From Subdoligranulum variabile (GTDB taxonomy: Bacteria > Bacillota > Clostridia > Oscillospirales > Ruminococcaceae), in the NCBI GenBank assembly GCA_004552305.1, contig SFOX01000014.1, positions 1-33,512 of the forward strand: a stretch of 33,512 bases of DNA, in the 5' to 3' direction. The notes beneath the pieces were generated by a model. The model did no database searches. It was given only the letters and a program-made list of their open reading frames with translations, and was not told the origin of the DNA. The position numbers and the translations under genes are program-made. Of this stretch, positions 15,046 through 22,823 are shown one piece after another (position 1 is the stretch's first letter; each line of letters opens with the position of its first letter).

Positions 15046-16467
15046 ATGACCCTGCAACTGAAAAAGCGACCCCTGCCCGCCGCGCCGCAAAAATGGGAAA
15101 AAGCCCTGTTTGCGCTGGGGCTGGCGGCGGTGTACCTGCTGTTTGCGCACCCCGATATTCTGGAAACGGCGCGCCACGCCTACATTTTGCTGCGCAGCAC
15201 CTTTGACGGGCAGTTTTTTAATTTTTACGAAAACACCCTGTCCCGCGTGTACGGCTACGATTACAGCAACGCCGCGCACTACAACATTGTTGTGTACATC
15301 CTGTACGCCCTGTGGGAACTGCCGCTCTACGGGCTGGAAAAGCTGACCGGCGCGGCGTTCAGCGATGTGACGCTGGCGCTCTGGTGCAAGGCGGTGGGGA
15401 CAGCGTTCTGGCTGGGCTGCGGCGTGCTGACCGGCAAACTTGCCCGAGTATACGGCTGCGATGCCGACGCCTGCGCGTGGGCGCCCTTTGCCTTTTGGCT
15501 GAACCCTATCAGCTTTCTGACGGTGGCGGTCATGGGGCAGTACGACAGCCTGTGCCTGTTCTTTGTGCTGTGGGCGCTGCTGGCGTACCGCAAGGGTGAA
15601 CTGTGGAAATTCAGCCTAATTATGGGCGCGGGGCTGGTGTGCAAGTTTTTCCCGCTGTTTTTGCTGCTGCCCCTGCTGCTTTTGGCGGAAAAGCGCCCCC
15701 TGCGCGTGGCAGGATATATGGCGGCATCCTTCTGGCTGTACCTGCCCACGGCGCTGCTGTTCCGGGGACGCACGGGCGATGCGGACTTTTTTAACACGCT
15801 GATGGCGGATCGCCTGTTTGCGCAGTGCTTCCCCGGCGGGGTGATGGATGCGTCGCTGTTCGGTATGGCAATGGCGGTCATCTGTGTGGCGGCGTGGCTG
15901 TACACCCCGGCGACCCCCGCCAAGCGCGACAACGCGGTTTTGTATCTGGGGCTGGCGGTGTTCGGGCTGCTGTTCGCCCTTGTGCTGTGGCATCCCCAAT
16001 GGCTGTTGCTGCTTGTGCCGTTTTTGGTGCTGACCACCCTGAAGAACCGCTGCGGCGGCGTGCTGTTTTTTGTGGATGCCGTGCTGGCAGCCGGTGCGGT
16101 GCTGATGATTTTTAGGATACTGCCCGGTGCGCTGGAGGGCGATATGCTGGATATGGGCGTGCTGAATTACGCACTGGGTATGCCGTACTCGCTGACGGGC
16201 AGCGGCATACGGACGGTATCGTTTTATATGACGCTGATTCCCCGCTTAACGGACTTGGCGCCGGTCTGTTTTTACGGTGCCATGCTGGCGGAGCTGCTGT
16301 TCAAGCTGCCCTGCAAAAACGCCACCGTGGCAGAGTGTCTTTCCGCCCCGGCAACCCGGCGCAGCAGCTGGCGGCGCTGCATCGCCGCGACCTTTGCGGT
16401 ATGCTGGGCGGCGCTTTGGCTTGTGCCGGTGCTGTTTGCCTACGCTAAGACGTTGGGGTGGATGTAA
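15046..16467 (+). CDS. Polytopic membrane protein, GT-C / GT87 mannosyltransferase-like
   Basis: The 473-residue protein has about ten hydrophobic segments. After the first one, the loop carries HPDILETARHA and FDGQFFNFYENT, in the place where GT-C enzymes keep catalytic acidic residues. NPISFLTVAVMGQYDSLCLF and GLVCKFFPLFLLLP resemble the conserved GQYD and K-F/P segments of GT87 (DUF2029) and archaeal or eukaryotic mannosyltransferases. It probably moves a sugar from a lipid-phosphate donor on the outer membrane face; donor and acceptor are unknown. AAGGAG lies 9 bases before ATG 15046, in operon with rqcH. There is no obvious functional tie to rqcH. Confidence 0.78.
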   Translation: MTLQLKKRPLPAAPQKWEKALFALGLAAVYLLFAHPDILETARHAYILLRSTFDGQFFNFYENTLSRVYGYDYSNAAHYNIVVYILYALWELPLYGLEKLTGAAFSDVTLALWCKAVGTAFWLGCGVLTGKLARVYGCDADACAWAPFAFWLNPISFLTVAVMGQYDSLCLFFVLWALLAYRKGELWKFSLIMGAGLVCKFFPLFLLLPLLLLAEKRPLRVAGYMAASFWLYLPTALLFRGRTGDADFFNTLMADRLFAQCFPGGVMDASLFGMAMAVICVAAWLYTPATPAKRDNAVLYLGLAVFGLLFALVLWHPQWLLLLVPFLVLTTLKNRCGGVLFFVDAVLAAGAVLMIFRILPGALEGDMLDMGVLNYALGMPYSLTGSGIRTVSFYMTLIPRLTDLAPVCFYGAMLAELLFKLPCKNATVAECLSAPATRRSSWRRCIAATFAVCWAALWLVPVLFAYAKTLGWM

Positions 16468-16989
16468 AAGGGAGTGCTTGTACTTTCTTTGGACGCCCCT
16501 TGTACTTTCTTTGGACACCCAAAGAAAGTACCAAAGAAAAGTGCCGCTACTTCCGAAGCGCGGGGCACGGCCAAGGGGCTGCTCGCCCCTTGGAACCCCA
16601 AATATGTGGGTCGCGGACGGGCGGGGCTAAAAAATCGTCAAGACACATTTCTTGACGCCCCGCCCACCCGCTCCCGTCTTACGGCTCCGCCGAAAAATTC
16701 ACCACCCGGTAGGGGCGGGGCATGCCCCGCCCGCGACCTAACGGGAACGCGAAACTTACGGGTACTCCGTAGGGGCGGCATATATGCCGCCCGCCGCAAC
16801 CGCACCGATATTGCAATATAACGGGTAAACGCCACGGGACGCATTTATGCGTCCCCTACAAACCTGCCGGAAATACCGCACCATCCCGCCCTACATCGCC
16901 CTATAATAAAAAATGTGTCCGCTTGCGCGGACACACCGAATCTAAACTCTTAACTCTAAACTCTAAACTCTCAACGTAACGCTGCTGCG
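16468..16989. repeat. Mosaic palindromic repeat island between the GT87-like gene and cysE
   Basis: No gene is supported. It starts with a duplicated left arm GTACTTTCTTTGGAC (16480-16494 and 16502-16516) and a single right arm CCAAAGAAAGTAC (16519-16531). Then come AAGGGGC/GCCCCTT, a nested hairpin (GGGCGGGG outside, CGTCAAG/CTTGACG inside, about 16619-16668), the GGGCATGCCC module (16704-16739), the GGCATATATGCC module (16768-16799), the GACGCATTTATGCGTC module (16835-16861), a GTGTCCGC hairpin (16914-16936) and a CTAAACTCTTAACTC tract. Its 3' end meets the convergent cysE end in a perfect AACGTAACGC/GCGTTACGTT hairpin (16973-16996) that spans the cysE stop. Confidence 0.75.
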
Positions 16990-17643
16990 TTACGTTTTTG
17001 TTTTGTCGGGCGGGAACTCGCCCTGCGCCTCGGCTTCCAAACGGCTCAGGCGCGCTTCCAGCTGGCTGATGCGCTGGTTCACGATATCCGGCAGATCCTG
17101 CTGATCCAAATCATCCGCCGGGCAGCACTTGATATTGCCCACCCGCACGACCTCGGCGGGTACGCCCACGGCGGTGGCGTTGGCGGGCAGGTTCTTCAGC
17201 ACCACGCTGCCCGCGCCCACGCGCACATTATCCCCGATATACACCGGTCCCAACACCTTGGCACCCGCGCCGATCAGCACGTTGTTGCCCAAGGTCGGGT
17301 GGCGCTTGCCGGTATCCTTGCCGGTGCCGCCCAAGGTCACGCCGTGGTAGATGGTGCAGTTGTCACCGATTTCGGCAGTTTCGCCGAACACGATACCCAT
17401 ACCGTGGTCGATAAACAGCTTGTGCCCGATCGTGGCACCGGGGTGGATCTCAATGCCTGTCAGGTGCCGCGCCAGCTGGCTGACCAGCCGCGCCAGGAAA
17501 AAGCAGTGGTGCTTATACAAAAAATGCGCGATTTTATGCGTGACCAGCACATGAAAACCGGGGTACAAAATGATGACCTCCGCCACATTGCGGGCGGCGG
17601 GGTCCTTGTCCCGGATATTTTTTGCGTCCTCCCACAGACCCAT
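16990..17643 (-). CDS. cysE: Serine O-acetyltransferase
   Basis: Makes O-acetylserine from serine and acetyl-CoA, the first committed step of cysteine synthesis. The 217-residue protein has the short N-terminal helical domain (MGLWEDAKNIRDKDPAARN) and a left-handed beta-helix of hexapeptide repeats: IEIHPGATIGHKLFIDHGMG with the catalytic Asp-His, IVFGETAEIGDNCTIYHGVT, LGGTGKDTGKRHPTLGNNV. The last 35 residues (QRISQLEARLSRLEAE) look like a short coiled coil beyond the usual end. ATG 17643 is chosen because AAGGA lies 7 bases upstream; TTG 17649 would add two residues. No cysK adjoins. No T-rich terminator is visible on this strand. Confidence 0.95.
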   Translation of the reverse strand: MGLWEDAKNIRDKDPAARNVAEVIILYPGFHVLVTHKIAHFLYKHHCFFLARLVSQLARHLTGIEIHPGATIGHKLFIDHGMGIVFGETAEIGDNCTIYHGVTLGGTGKDTGKRHPTLGNNVLIGAGAKVLGPVYIGDNVRVGAGSVVLKNLPANATAVGVPAEVVRVGNIKCCPADDLDQQDLPDIVNQRISQLEARLSRLEAEAQGEFPPDKTKT

Positions 17644-17687
17644 ACACAATCCTTCTTCCTATAGATAACCTCTATACATTATTCTTA

Positions 17688-17716
17688 ATAGTAGCACATT
17701 TTCAGCCAAATGGCAA
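17688..17716 (-). promoter_or_regulatory. Predicted promoter of cysE
   Basis: Read on the minus strand: TTGCCA (17711-17716), a 17-base spacer and TACTAT (17688-17693), 44 bases before the cysE ATG. There is no room for a T-box leader. Confidence 0.65.
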
Positions 17717-17796
17717 CCGTTTGAAAAATTGTCAAAATGTCCAAAAGTTTGGAAAAATTTCTGTAAAATCCCTAACTCGACAGGGTGCGACTTTCA

Positions 17797-17826
17797 TTGA
17801 CAGCCACCCTTGCAGCATGGTACAAT
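17797..17826 (+). promoter_or_regulatory. Predicted promoter of the pyrimidine operon
   Basis: A consensus TTGACA (17797-17802), an 18-base spacer and TACAAT (17821-17826) lie upstream of a short leader ORF and the attenuator-like terminator. This is the only strong promoter before pyrC. Confidence 0.8.
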
Positions 17827-17857
17827 ATAAAAAACTGTGTACGAGAGGAGCCCCACT

Positions 17858-17938
17858 ATGACGTTGCTTACCATCGGTCATAAAATCAACCGTGGGGCGT
17901 TCTTTTCTCTGTGCGCTGCACGAGGTATTTCTTTTTGA
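17858..17938 (+). CDS. Pyr operon leader peptide (26 codons), PyrL-like
   Basis: ATG 17858 has GAGAGGAG 7 bases upstream, a very good ribosome site, and opens a 26-codon frame ending at TGA 17936-17938. The peptide starts MTLLTIGHK, continues INRGAFFSL and ends RGISF. The stop codon overlaps the first bases of the 5' arm of a strong terminator, so a ribosome finishing translation would block the hairpin. Within the frame, CCATCGGT (17871-17878) can pair with ACCGTGG (17889-17895) just before a U-rich run (17900-17910), giving a possible pause site. From memory, the E. coli pyrBI leader PyrL also contains NRGAFF, encoded across its attenuator. Function is inferred: UTP-dependent pausing coupled to translation. 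Confidence 0.65.
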   Translation: MTLLTIGHKINRGAFFSLCAARGISF

Positions 17939-17970
17939 CTTTTCCCGCTTTCGGGAAAAGTCTTTTTTTT
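17937..17970 (+). terminator. Attenuator-type terminator upstream of pyrC
   Basis: GACTTTTCCCG (17937-17947), a CTTT loop and CGGGAAAAGTC (17952-17962) form a perfect 11-bp stem followed by eight Ts. It lies between the pyr promoter and pyrC, 26 bases before the pyrC ATG, and its first two bases are part of the leader-ORF stop codon. A full terminator in front of a biosynthetic operon implies read-through control. Confidence 0.88.
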
Positions 17971-17996
17971 GTAAAACCCGCTAAAAGGAGTAAATT

Positions 17997-19187
17997 ATGC
18001 TGATCCGCAATGCAAAGGACGCAAATGGTAAGCCGCTGGAAGTCTGGCTGAAGGACGGTAAAATTGCCGCGCTCGGTCTGGGGCTGCCCGCACCTGAGGG
18101 CGAGGACGTGCTGGACGCCAAGGGTCGCACGCTGCTGCCGGCTTTTATCGACACCCACTGCCACTGGCGCACCCCCGGCTTTGAATATAAAGAGGATATC
18201 GCCACCGGCTCCGCCGCCGCTGCGGCGGGCGGATATACCTTTGTGAACCTGATGCCCAACACCAAGCCGGTCTGCTCCAGCGCCGAGATCGCCCGCGCGG
18301 TCGAAGCCGAGGCAGCCCGCATCGGAGTGTGCGACGCCAACCAGACGGTGTCCATCACCAAGGACTTTGACGGCGTAAGCATCGACCACCTGCTCACCCT
18401 GCCCGAGGATGTCAAATTCATCACCGAGGACGGCAACGGTGTGATGAATAACGCTGTTATGGCGCGGGTCTTTGCCATTGCCACCGACCGCGGTCTGACC
18501 GTGATGTCCCACGCCGAGGATCGCGAAATCAGCCCGTGGGATTACCGCCTTGCCGAAAACATCGAAACCGTGCGCAACTGCCACCTTGCCGAATACTACG
18601 GCACCCGGCTGCATATGTGCCACGTTTCCACCAAGGAGGCGGTCGATGCCATCCGGATGAGCCGCCTGCGCGGCGCGCGGGTCAGCTGCGAGGTCACCCC
18701 GCATCACCTCTGGTTTGACGACAGCCGCCTGCAATACAAGGTCAACCCGCCCATCCGCAAGGCGGAGGATGTGACCGCCCTCATGGATGCCATCAAGGAC
18801 GGCACCGTCACCTGCATCGGCACCGACCACGCTCCCCACACCGCCGAGGAAAAGCAGAACGGCGCAGCCGGTATGGTCGGGCTGGAAACCGCCTTCGGCG
18901 TCTGCTACACCAAGCTCTGCCGCGAACAGCGCCTGCCGCTGGAGCTGCTCAGCTTTTTGATGAGCGCCGGTCCCGCCGCCGTGATGGGTCTGGCGGACCG
19001 CAAGGGTCTGATCGCCCCCGGCTACGATGCCGACTTGGTGCTGGTCGATATCGACCATATGTACGAGGTCAGCGCCGACGAGCTGCACAGCAAGAGCAAA
19101 AACTGCCCCTACGACGGTGCGCTGCTCTACGGCAAGGTGGTCACCACCCTCAAGGGCGGCAAGGTCACCTTTCAAATCGAGGAATAA
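17997..19187 (+). CDS. pyrC: Dihydroorotase (class I)
   Basis: Closes carbamoyl aspartate to dihydroorotate. The 396-residue zinc-dependent amidohydrolase has the metal motif DTHCHWRTPG (His 54 and 56), MPNTKPVC, metal or active-site His in MSHAED (172) and MCHVST (209), and the catalytic Asp in GTDHAPHT (277). The length and the DxHxH...PG form are those of the class I (B. subtilis-type) enzyme. ATG 17997 has AAGGAG 8 bases upstream. It is the first gene of the pyr operon, directly behind the leader ORF and attenuator. The family motif usually reads DPHVHLRDPG; here two positions differ (T and W). Confidence 0.96.
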   Translation: MLIRNAKDANGKPLEVWLKDGKIAALGLGLPAPEGEDVLDAKGRTLLPAFIDTHCHWRTPGFEYKEDIATGSAAAAAGGYTFVNLMPNTKPVCSSAEIARAVEAEAARIGVCDANQTVSITKDFDGVSIDHLLTLPEDVKFITEDGNGVMNNAVMARVFAIATDRGLTVMSHAEDREISPWDYRLAENIETVRNCHLAEYYGTRLHMCHVSTKEAVDAIRMSRLRGARVSCEVTPHHLWFDDSRLQYKVNPPIRKAEDVTALMDAIKDGTVTCIGTDHAPHTAEEKQNGAAGMVGLETAFGVCYTKLCREQRLPLELLSFLMSAGPAAVMGLADRKGLIAPGYDADLVLVDIDHMYEVSADELHSKSKNCPYDGALLYGKVVTTLKGGKVTFQIEE

Positions 19188-19212
19188 ATTATAAATACGG
19201 GAGGATATAAAG

Positions 19213-20082
19213 ATGATTACCAGCATGGACAAACTGTACGAGAGCGTTGCCGCAAACGGTCCGGTCTGCGTGGGTCTGGATACCGAGATCGGCTATCTGC
19301 CTGCCATCGATGCCGCCAAGACGGCAGGGGAGAACGTGGTGGAGTTCAACCGCGCCCTGATCGAAGCCACCAAGGGTGTGGCGGGCTGCTACAAGGTGCA
19401 GATCGCCTACTATGAATCCTTAGGTCTGGACGGTATGCGCGCCTATGCCGAAACCCTCAAGCTGGCACGCGCCACCGGGCTGCCCGTCATTGCGGACATC
19501 AAGCGCGGCGACATCGCCAAGACTGCCGAAATGTACGCCAAAGCGCACTTTACCGGCGACTTTGAGGCGGACATCATCACGCTGGCACCCTATATGGGGC
19601 TGGACTCCATCAGCCCGTATCTGCCGTACTGCGCCGAGCAGGGCAAGGGCGTGTTTGTGCTGTGCCGCACCTCCAACCCCGGCGCCAAGGACTTTGAGTA
19701 CAAAAAGCTGGACGACGGACGCCATATCTACGACCTCGTCGGCGACAGCCTGACCGAGCTGGGCAAGGACTATATGGGCGAGCACGGCTACTCCAGCGTG
19801 GGTCTGGTCATCGGCGGCACCCACACCGAGGAAGCCACCGCCATCCGCAATGCCTACAAGAACACCTTCTTCCTGATCCCCGGCTACGGTGCGCAGGGCG
19901 GCAAGGCGGCGGACATTGCCCGCTATATGAACGCGGGCAACGGCGGCGTGGTCAACTCCAGCCGCGGCATCCTGCTGGCCTACAAGAAACAACCCGGCGT
20001 AGCCTTTGACGAGGCAGCCTACAACGAATGTGTGCGTATGCGGGAGGATATTCAGGGTGAGTGCAGCAAGCTTCTCGGCTAA
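19213..20082 (+). CDS. pyrF: Orotidine 5'-phosphate decarboxylase (type 2)
   Basis: Decarboxylates OMP to UMP, the last step of the pathway. The 289-residue protein is the longer, type 2 form. The catalytic tetrad segment is DIKRGD (residues 95-100), followed by the long region TLAPYMGLDSISPYL and VLCRTSNPGAKDF characteristic of type 2, and a phosphate-binding end near PGYGAQGG. ATG 19213 has GGGAGGA 8 bases upstream; the in-frame ATG four codons later is too far from it. It starts 25 bases after pyrC and its 3' end overlaps pyrK by 26 bases. Confidence 0.96.
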   Translation: MITSMDKLYESVAANGPVCVGLDTEIGYLPAIDAAKTAGENVVEFNRALIEATKGVAGCYKVQIAYYESLGLDGMRAYAETLKLARATGLPVIADIKRGDIAKTAEMYAKAHFTGDFEADIITLAPYMGLDSISPYLPYCAEQGKGVFVLCRTSNPGAKDFEYKKLDDGRHIYDLVGDSLTELGKDYMGEHGYSSVGLVIGGTHTEEATAIRNAYKNTFFLIPGYGAQGGKAADIARYMNAGNGGVVNSSRGILLAYKKQPGVAFDEAAYNECVRMREDIQGECSKLLG

Positions 20083-20833
20083 GGTAACCGCTAAACAGAA
20101 CCTCGCGGCGGACATCTGCCGCATCGACGTGGCGCTGAACGGGCAGGACACCGCCCACCGCCCCCACGCCGGGCAGTTTTATATGCTGCGGTGCTGGGGC
20201 GCGGGCGAAACGCCGGTGCTTTCCCGCCCTATCAGCGTCCACGCCTACGATAAAAACAGCGATACGCTGACCTTTTTGTTCCAAATCAAGGGCGAAGGCA
20301 CCCAAAAGCTGGCAGCACTTGACCCCGGCGACACGCTGACGGTCACCGGTCCCTGCGGCAACGGCTTTGACGCGGCGGCACTGGCGGCAGAAAACAAAAA
20401 AATCGCCGTCGTGGGCGGCGGCATCGGCACCGCGCCGCTGCTGCAGCTGTGCGCCGAGCTTGCCGAAAACGGCGTAAAGCCGCAGCTGTTCGTGGGCTTC
20501 CGCGATGTCAGCTACGGGCTGGATGCCTTTGCCCCCTACTGCGAAACCATCGCTGTGGCGACGGATTCCGGCAATGAAGGGCATCACGGTCTGGTCACCG
20601 ACCTGCTGGACGCAGCCGCGTATGACATCGTGCTGACCTGCGGACCTATGGTGATGATGCGCGGTGTTGCCAAGCTGTGCGCCGCCGCCGGCACACCCTG
20701 CCTTGCCAGCTTGGAAAAGAAGATGGCGTGCGGTCTGGGTGCCTGCCTGGGCTGCACCTGCCACAGCAAGATCGGTCCGGTCACGGTCTGCAAGGACGGT
20801 CCGGTATTCCCCGCACAGGAGGTGTTTGACTGA
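20057..20833 (+). CDS. pyrK: Dihydroorotate dehydrogenase B electron-transfer subunit
   Basis: FAD/[2Fe-2S] subunit that passes electrons from PyrD to NAD+. The 258-residue protein has the ferredoxin-reductase fold: the FAD site near VLSRPISVHAYD, the nucleotide-binding GGGIGTAPLLQLC and LTCGPMVMM. The C-terminal cluster motif is MACGLGACLGCTC followed by VCKDGPVF, giving four cysteines for 2Fe-2S. I start it at GTG 20057 (MSAASFSAKV) because GGGAGGA lies 8 bases upstream and the length fits the family; the in-frame ATG at 20006 would overlap pyrF by 77 bases. It overlaps pyrD by one base (TGATG), so the two subunits are translationally coupled. Confidence 0.95.
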   Translation: MSAASFSAKVTAKQNLAADICRIDVALNGQDTAHRPHAGQFYMLRCWGAGETPVLSRPISVHAYDKNSDTLTFLFQIKGEGTQKLAALDPGDTLTVTGPCGNGFDAAALAAENKKIAVVGGGIGTAPLLQLCAELAENGVKPQLFVGFRDVSYGLDAFAPYCETIAVATDSGNEGHHGLVTDLLDAAAYDIVLTCGPMVMMRGVAKLCAAAGTPCLASLEKKMACGLGACLGCTCHSKIGPVTVCKDGPVFPAQEVFD

Positions 20834-21741
20834 TGGCAGATCTGCACGTAGACTTTTTGGGCAAGCGTCTGGCGGGACCTGTGGTGGCGGCATCCGGCAC
20901 TTTCGGCTTTGGTCCCGAGTACGCCGATATCGAGGATCTGCGCCTGTTGGGCGGCATTTCCGGCAAGGGGCTGACCCTGCACGGGCAGCCCGGCAACGAG
21001 GGCGAGCGCCTGTACGAAACCCCGTCGGGGCTGATGAACTCCATCGGGCTGCAAAACCCCGGTGTGCAGCATTTTATCGACTGCGAGCTGCCCGCCATGC
21101 GCCGCTGCGGCACCACCGTGTGGGCGAACCTAGGCGGACATACTATTGAAGAAAATGTTGAGGGTGTGCAGAAGCTCTGCGCCGCCGGTGTGGATATTCT
21201 GGAGCTGAACATCAGCTGCCCCAACGTCAAGCAGGGCGGTCTTGCGTTCGGCATCCGCGCCAAGGATGCCGCCGAGGTCGTCAGCGCCGTGCGCAAGGTC
21301 TGCACGGTGCCGCTGGTCGTCAAGCTCAGCCCGCAGGCGGAAAGCATCCCCGAGATGTGCAAGGCGGTGGAGGCGGCAGGTGCCGACGGCATCAGCCTGT
21401 GCAACACCTTCCAAGCCTGCGCGGTGGATCTGGAAAAGCGCCGCCCGGTGTTCAACAACATCTTTGCGGGGCTTTCGGGTCCTGCGGTGCGCCCCATTGC
21501 GCTGCGTATGGTCTGGCAGGCGGTCGGCGCGGTCAGCATCCCCGTGGTGGGCTTAGGCGGCATCCTGACCGGGCGCGATGCGCTGGAGTTTATTATGGCG
21601 GGCGCGACCTGCGTGCAGGTTGGCACCGCGAACTTCCTTGACCCCAAGGCCTGCACCCGCATCACCGCCGAGATCGGTGACTGGATGGACGCCCACGGCG
21701 TTAAGACGCTGGATGAGATCCGCGGCTGCGCCAGAGATTAA
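20833..21741 (+). CDS. pyrD: Dihydroorotate dehydrogenase B catalytic subunit (class 1B)
   Basis: FMN flavoprotein that oxidises dihydroorotate to orotate with NAD+ through PyrK. The 302-residue protein has the class 1 N-terminus GPVVAASGTFGFG, ETPSGLMNSIGLQNPG, the catalytic-cysteine region ELNISCPNVKQGG and the FMN phosphate site GLGGILTGRDALEFI followed by GATCVQVGT. It lacks the N-terminal membrane extension of class 2, and the adjacent pyrK confirms class 1B. AGGAGGTG lies 8 bases before ATG 20833. A 72-base gap with its own promoter-like sequence follows before pyrE. Confidence 0.97.
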   Translation: MADLHVDFLGKRLAGPVVAASGTFGFGPEYADIEDLRLLGGISGKGLTLHGQPGNEGERLYETPSGLMNSIGLQNPGVQHFIDCELPAMRRCGTTVWANLGGHTIEENVEGVQKLCAAGVDILELNISCPNVKQGGLAFGIRAKDAAEVVSAVRKVCTVPLVVKLSPQAESIPEMCKAVEAAGADGISLCNTFQACAVDLEKRRPVFNNIFAGLSGPAVRPIALRMVWQAVGAVSIPVVGLGGILTGRDALEFIMAGATCVQVGTANFLDPKACTRITAEIGDWMDAHGVKTLDEIRGCARD

Positions 21742-21754
21742 ACATACAAAACGC

Positions 21755-21786
21755 TTGCATTTATATGCAAAATATGCTAGTATAAT
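21755..21786 (+). promoter_or_regulatory. Possible internal promoter and palindrome upstream of pyrE
   Basis: A perfect TATAAT lies at 21781-21786, 27 bases before the pyrE ATG. The best -35 (TTGCAT, 21755-21760) is 20 bases away, longer than usual. TTGCAT (21755-21760), TTAT and ATGCAA (21765-21770) form a 6-bp inverted repeat covering that -35, a possible activator or repressor site. Confidence 0.45.
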
Positions 21787-21813
21787 ATGAATAATATACA
21801 GGAGGGCTACACT

Positions 21814-22410
21814 ATGGCACGCGAAGCGATGGAAGTATTGAAGGAATGTGAAGCATTTTTGGAGGGGCATTTCCTGCTCTCCTCGGGTCGCCACTCCGGC
21901 GCATACTGCCAGATGGCGTTTTTGCAGCAGTACCCCGACAAGTGCGCTGAGGTTATGGCGCCCGTTGCCGAAAAGCTGAAGGAGCTGAACATTGACGTCG
22001 TGGTCGGTCCCGCGATGGGCGGCATCGTCTACGCCTACGAGCTGGGTCGCCAGATGGGCAAGCGCGCCATCTTTACCGAGCGCGTGGATAACGTTATGAC
22101 CCTGAAGCGCTTCAAGATCCACCCCGGCGAGCGCTGCGTCATTGCCGAGGACGTTGTCACCACCGGTGTTTCCAGCTTGGAAACCAAGCGTGTTATCGAA
22201 GAAAACGGCGGCATCTGCGTGGGCATTGCCTGCGTGGTGGACCGCACCCGCGCCGAGGCACCGTCCCCGATTCCCATCGTGGCAAGCGCCCTCAAGCTGG
22301 AGCTGCCCAACTATGCCCCCGAGGAATGCCCCATCTGCAAGGAGGGCAAGCTGCCCTTGGTGCATCTGGGCAGCCGCAAAATGAAGGAAGCGGCCAAGCA
22401 GACGCTGTGA
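21814..22410 (+). CDS. pyrE: Orotate phosphoribosyltransferase
   Basis: Joins orotate and PRPP to form OMP. The 198-residue protein has LSSGRHSGAYCQM near the N-terminus, VVVGPAMGGIVYAYELGR, and the PRPP-binding motif CVIAEDVVTTGVSSLET. The C-terminal CPICKEG is typical of this longer OPRTase subgroup. ATG 21814 has GGAGGG 7 bases upstream; the ATG at 21787 overlaps the TATAAT sequence and is rejected. Near-promoter sequences suggest pyrE-carAB may be transcribed separately from pyrCFKD. A 413-base repeat island separates it from carA. Confidence 0.96.
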   Translation: MAREAMEVLKECEAFLEGHFLLSSGRHSGAYCQMAFLQQYPDKCAEVMAPVAEKLKELNIDVVVGPAMGGIVYAYELGRQMGKRAIFTERVDNVMTLKRFKIHPGERCVIAEDVVTTGVSSLETKRVIEENGGICVGIACVVDRTRAEAPSPIPIVASALKLELPNYAPEECPICKEGKLPLVHLGSRKMKEAAKQTL

Positions 22411-22823
22411 TACGGAGTTGAGAGTTAAGAATTGAGAGTGAAGATGCGGTGTGTGCGCACGCGCACACCCGATCAAAGCAGCGCAAGGCGCTGCACCATA
22501 TCTCATGCCGTGAACAAACCTGATGGGACGATTGCGAACCTTCGGTAGGTTTGTAGGGAACGGTCTTGACCGTTCCGTGCAGTCTAGCCGATAGAGCGAT
22601 GTATCGTGAGAACGCGCGCCGTTCGGCGCGATTTTATGCGCTGCGCGCAGCCAGCGGTGCAGCGCGGTCAAGACACGCGCCCTACACTACTGCCCGAAAA
22701 AGGGCTTTTTTGACAAGCTGGCGGTGTGTGCGCACACGCACATCGAATCAAAGCAGCGCAAGGCGCTGCACCTTATCTGCACTCTGCACTCTAAACTCTA
22801 AACACAACAGGTAGGAGATAACT
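22411..22823. repeat. Repeat island inside the pyr operon, between pyrE and carA
   Basis: No gene is supported. It opens with reverse-oriented heptamers (GAGTTGAGAGTTAAG) and closes with CTGCACTCTGCACTC-type heptamers. Inside are two near-identical units of about 58 bases: GGTGTGTGCGCACGCGCACA at about 22448 and GGTGTGTGCGCACACGCACA at about 22723, each followed by AAAGCAGCGCAAGGCGCTGC. Between them lie the AACGGTCTTGACCGTT module (22550-22577), GC-rich palindromes and a short GCCC/GGGC hairpin with six Ts (22692-22711) that could weakly terminate. No good promoter for carA was seen, so carAB may need read-through. Confidence 0.7.

Noticed and set aside
16973..16996. AACGTAACGC/GCGTTACGTT hairpin as the cysE terminator
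   Set aside because: On the cysE strand no T-run follows the stem; Ts follow only on the plus strand, where no nearby gene ends.
17644..17760. T-box or cysteine-responsive riboswitch before cysE
   Set aside because: A good promoter lies 44 bases before the start codon, leaving no room for such a leader, and no T-box sequence is seen.
17841..17855. GAGAGG in the pyr leader as a PyrR-binding loop
   Set aside because: The flanking bases do not give the paired stem and the UCCAGAGAGG context of known PyrR sites, and the bases serve well as a ribosome site for the leader ORF.
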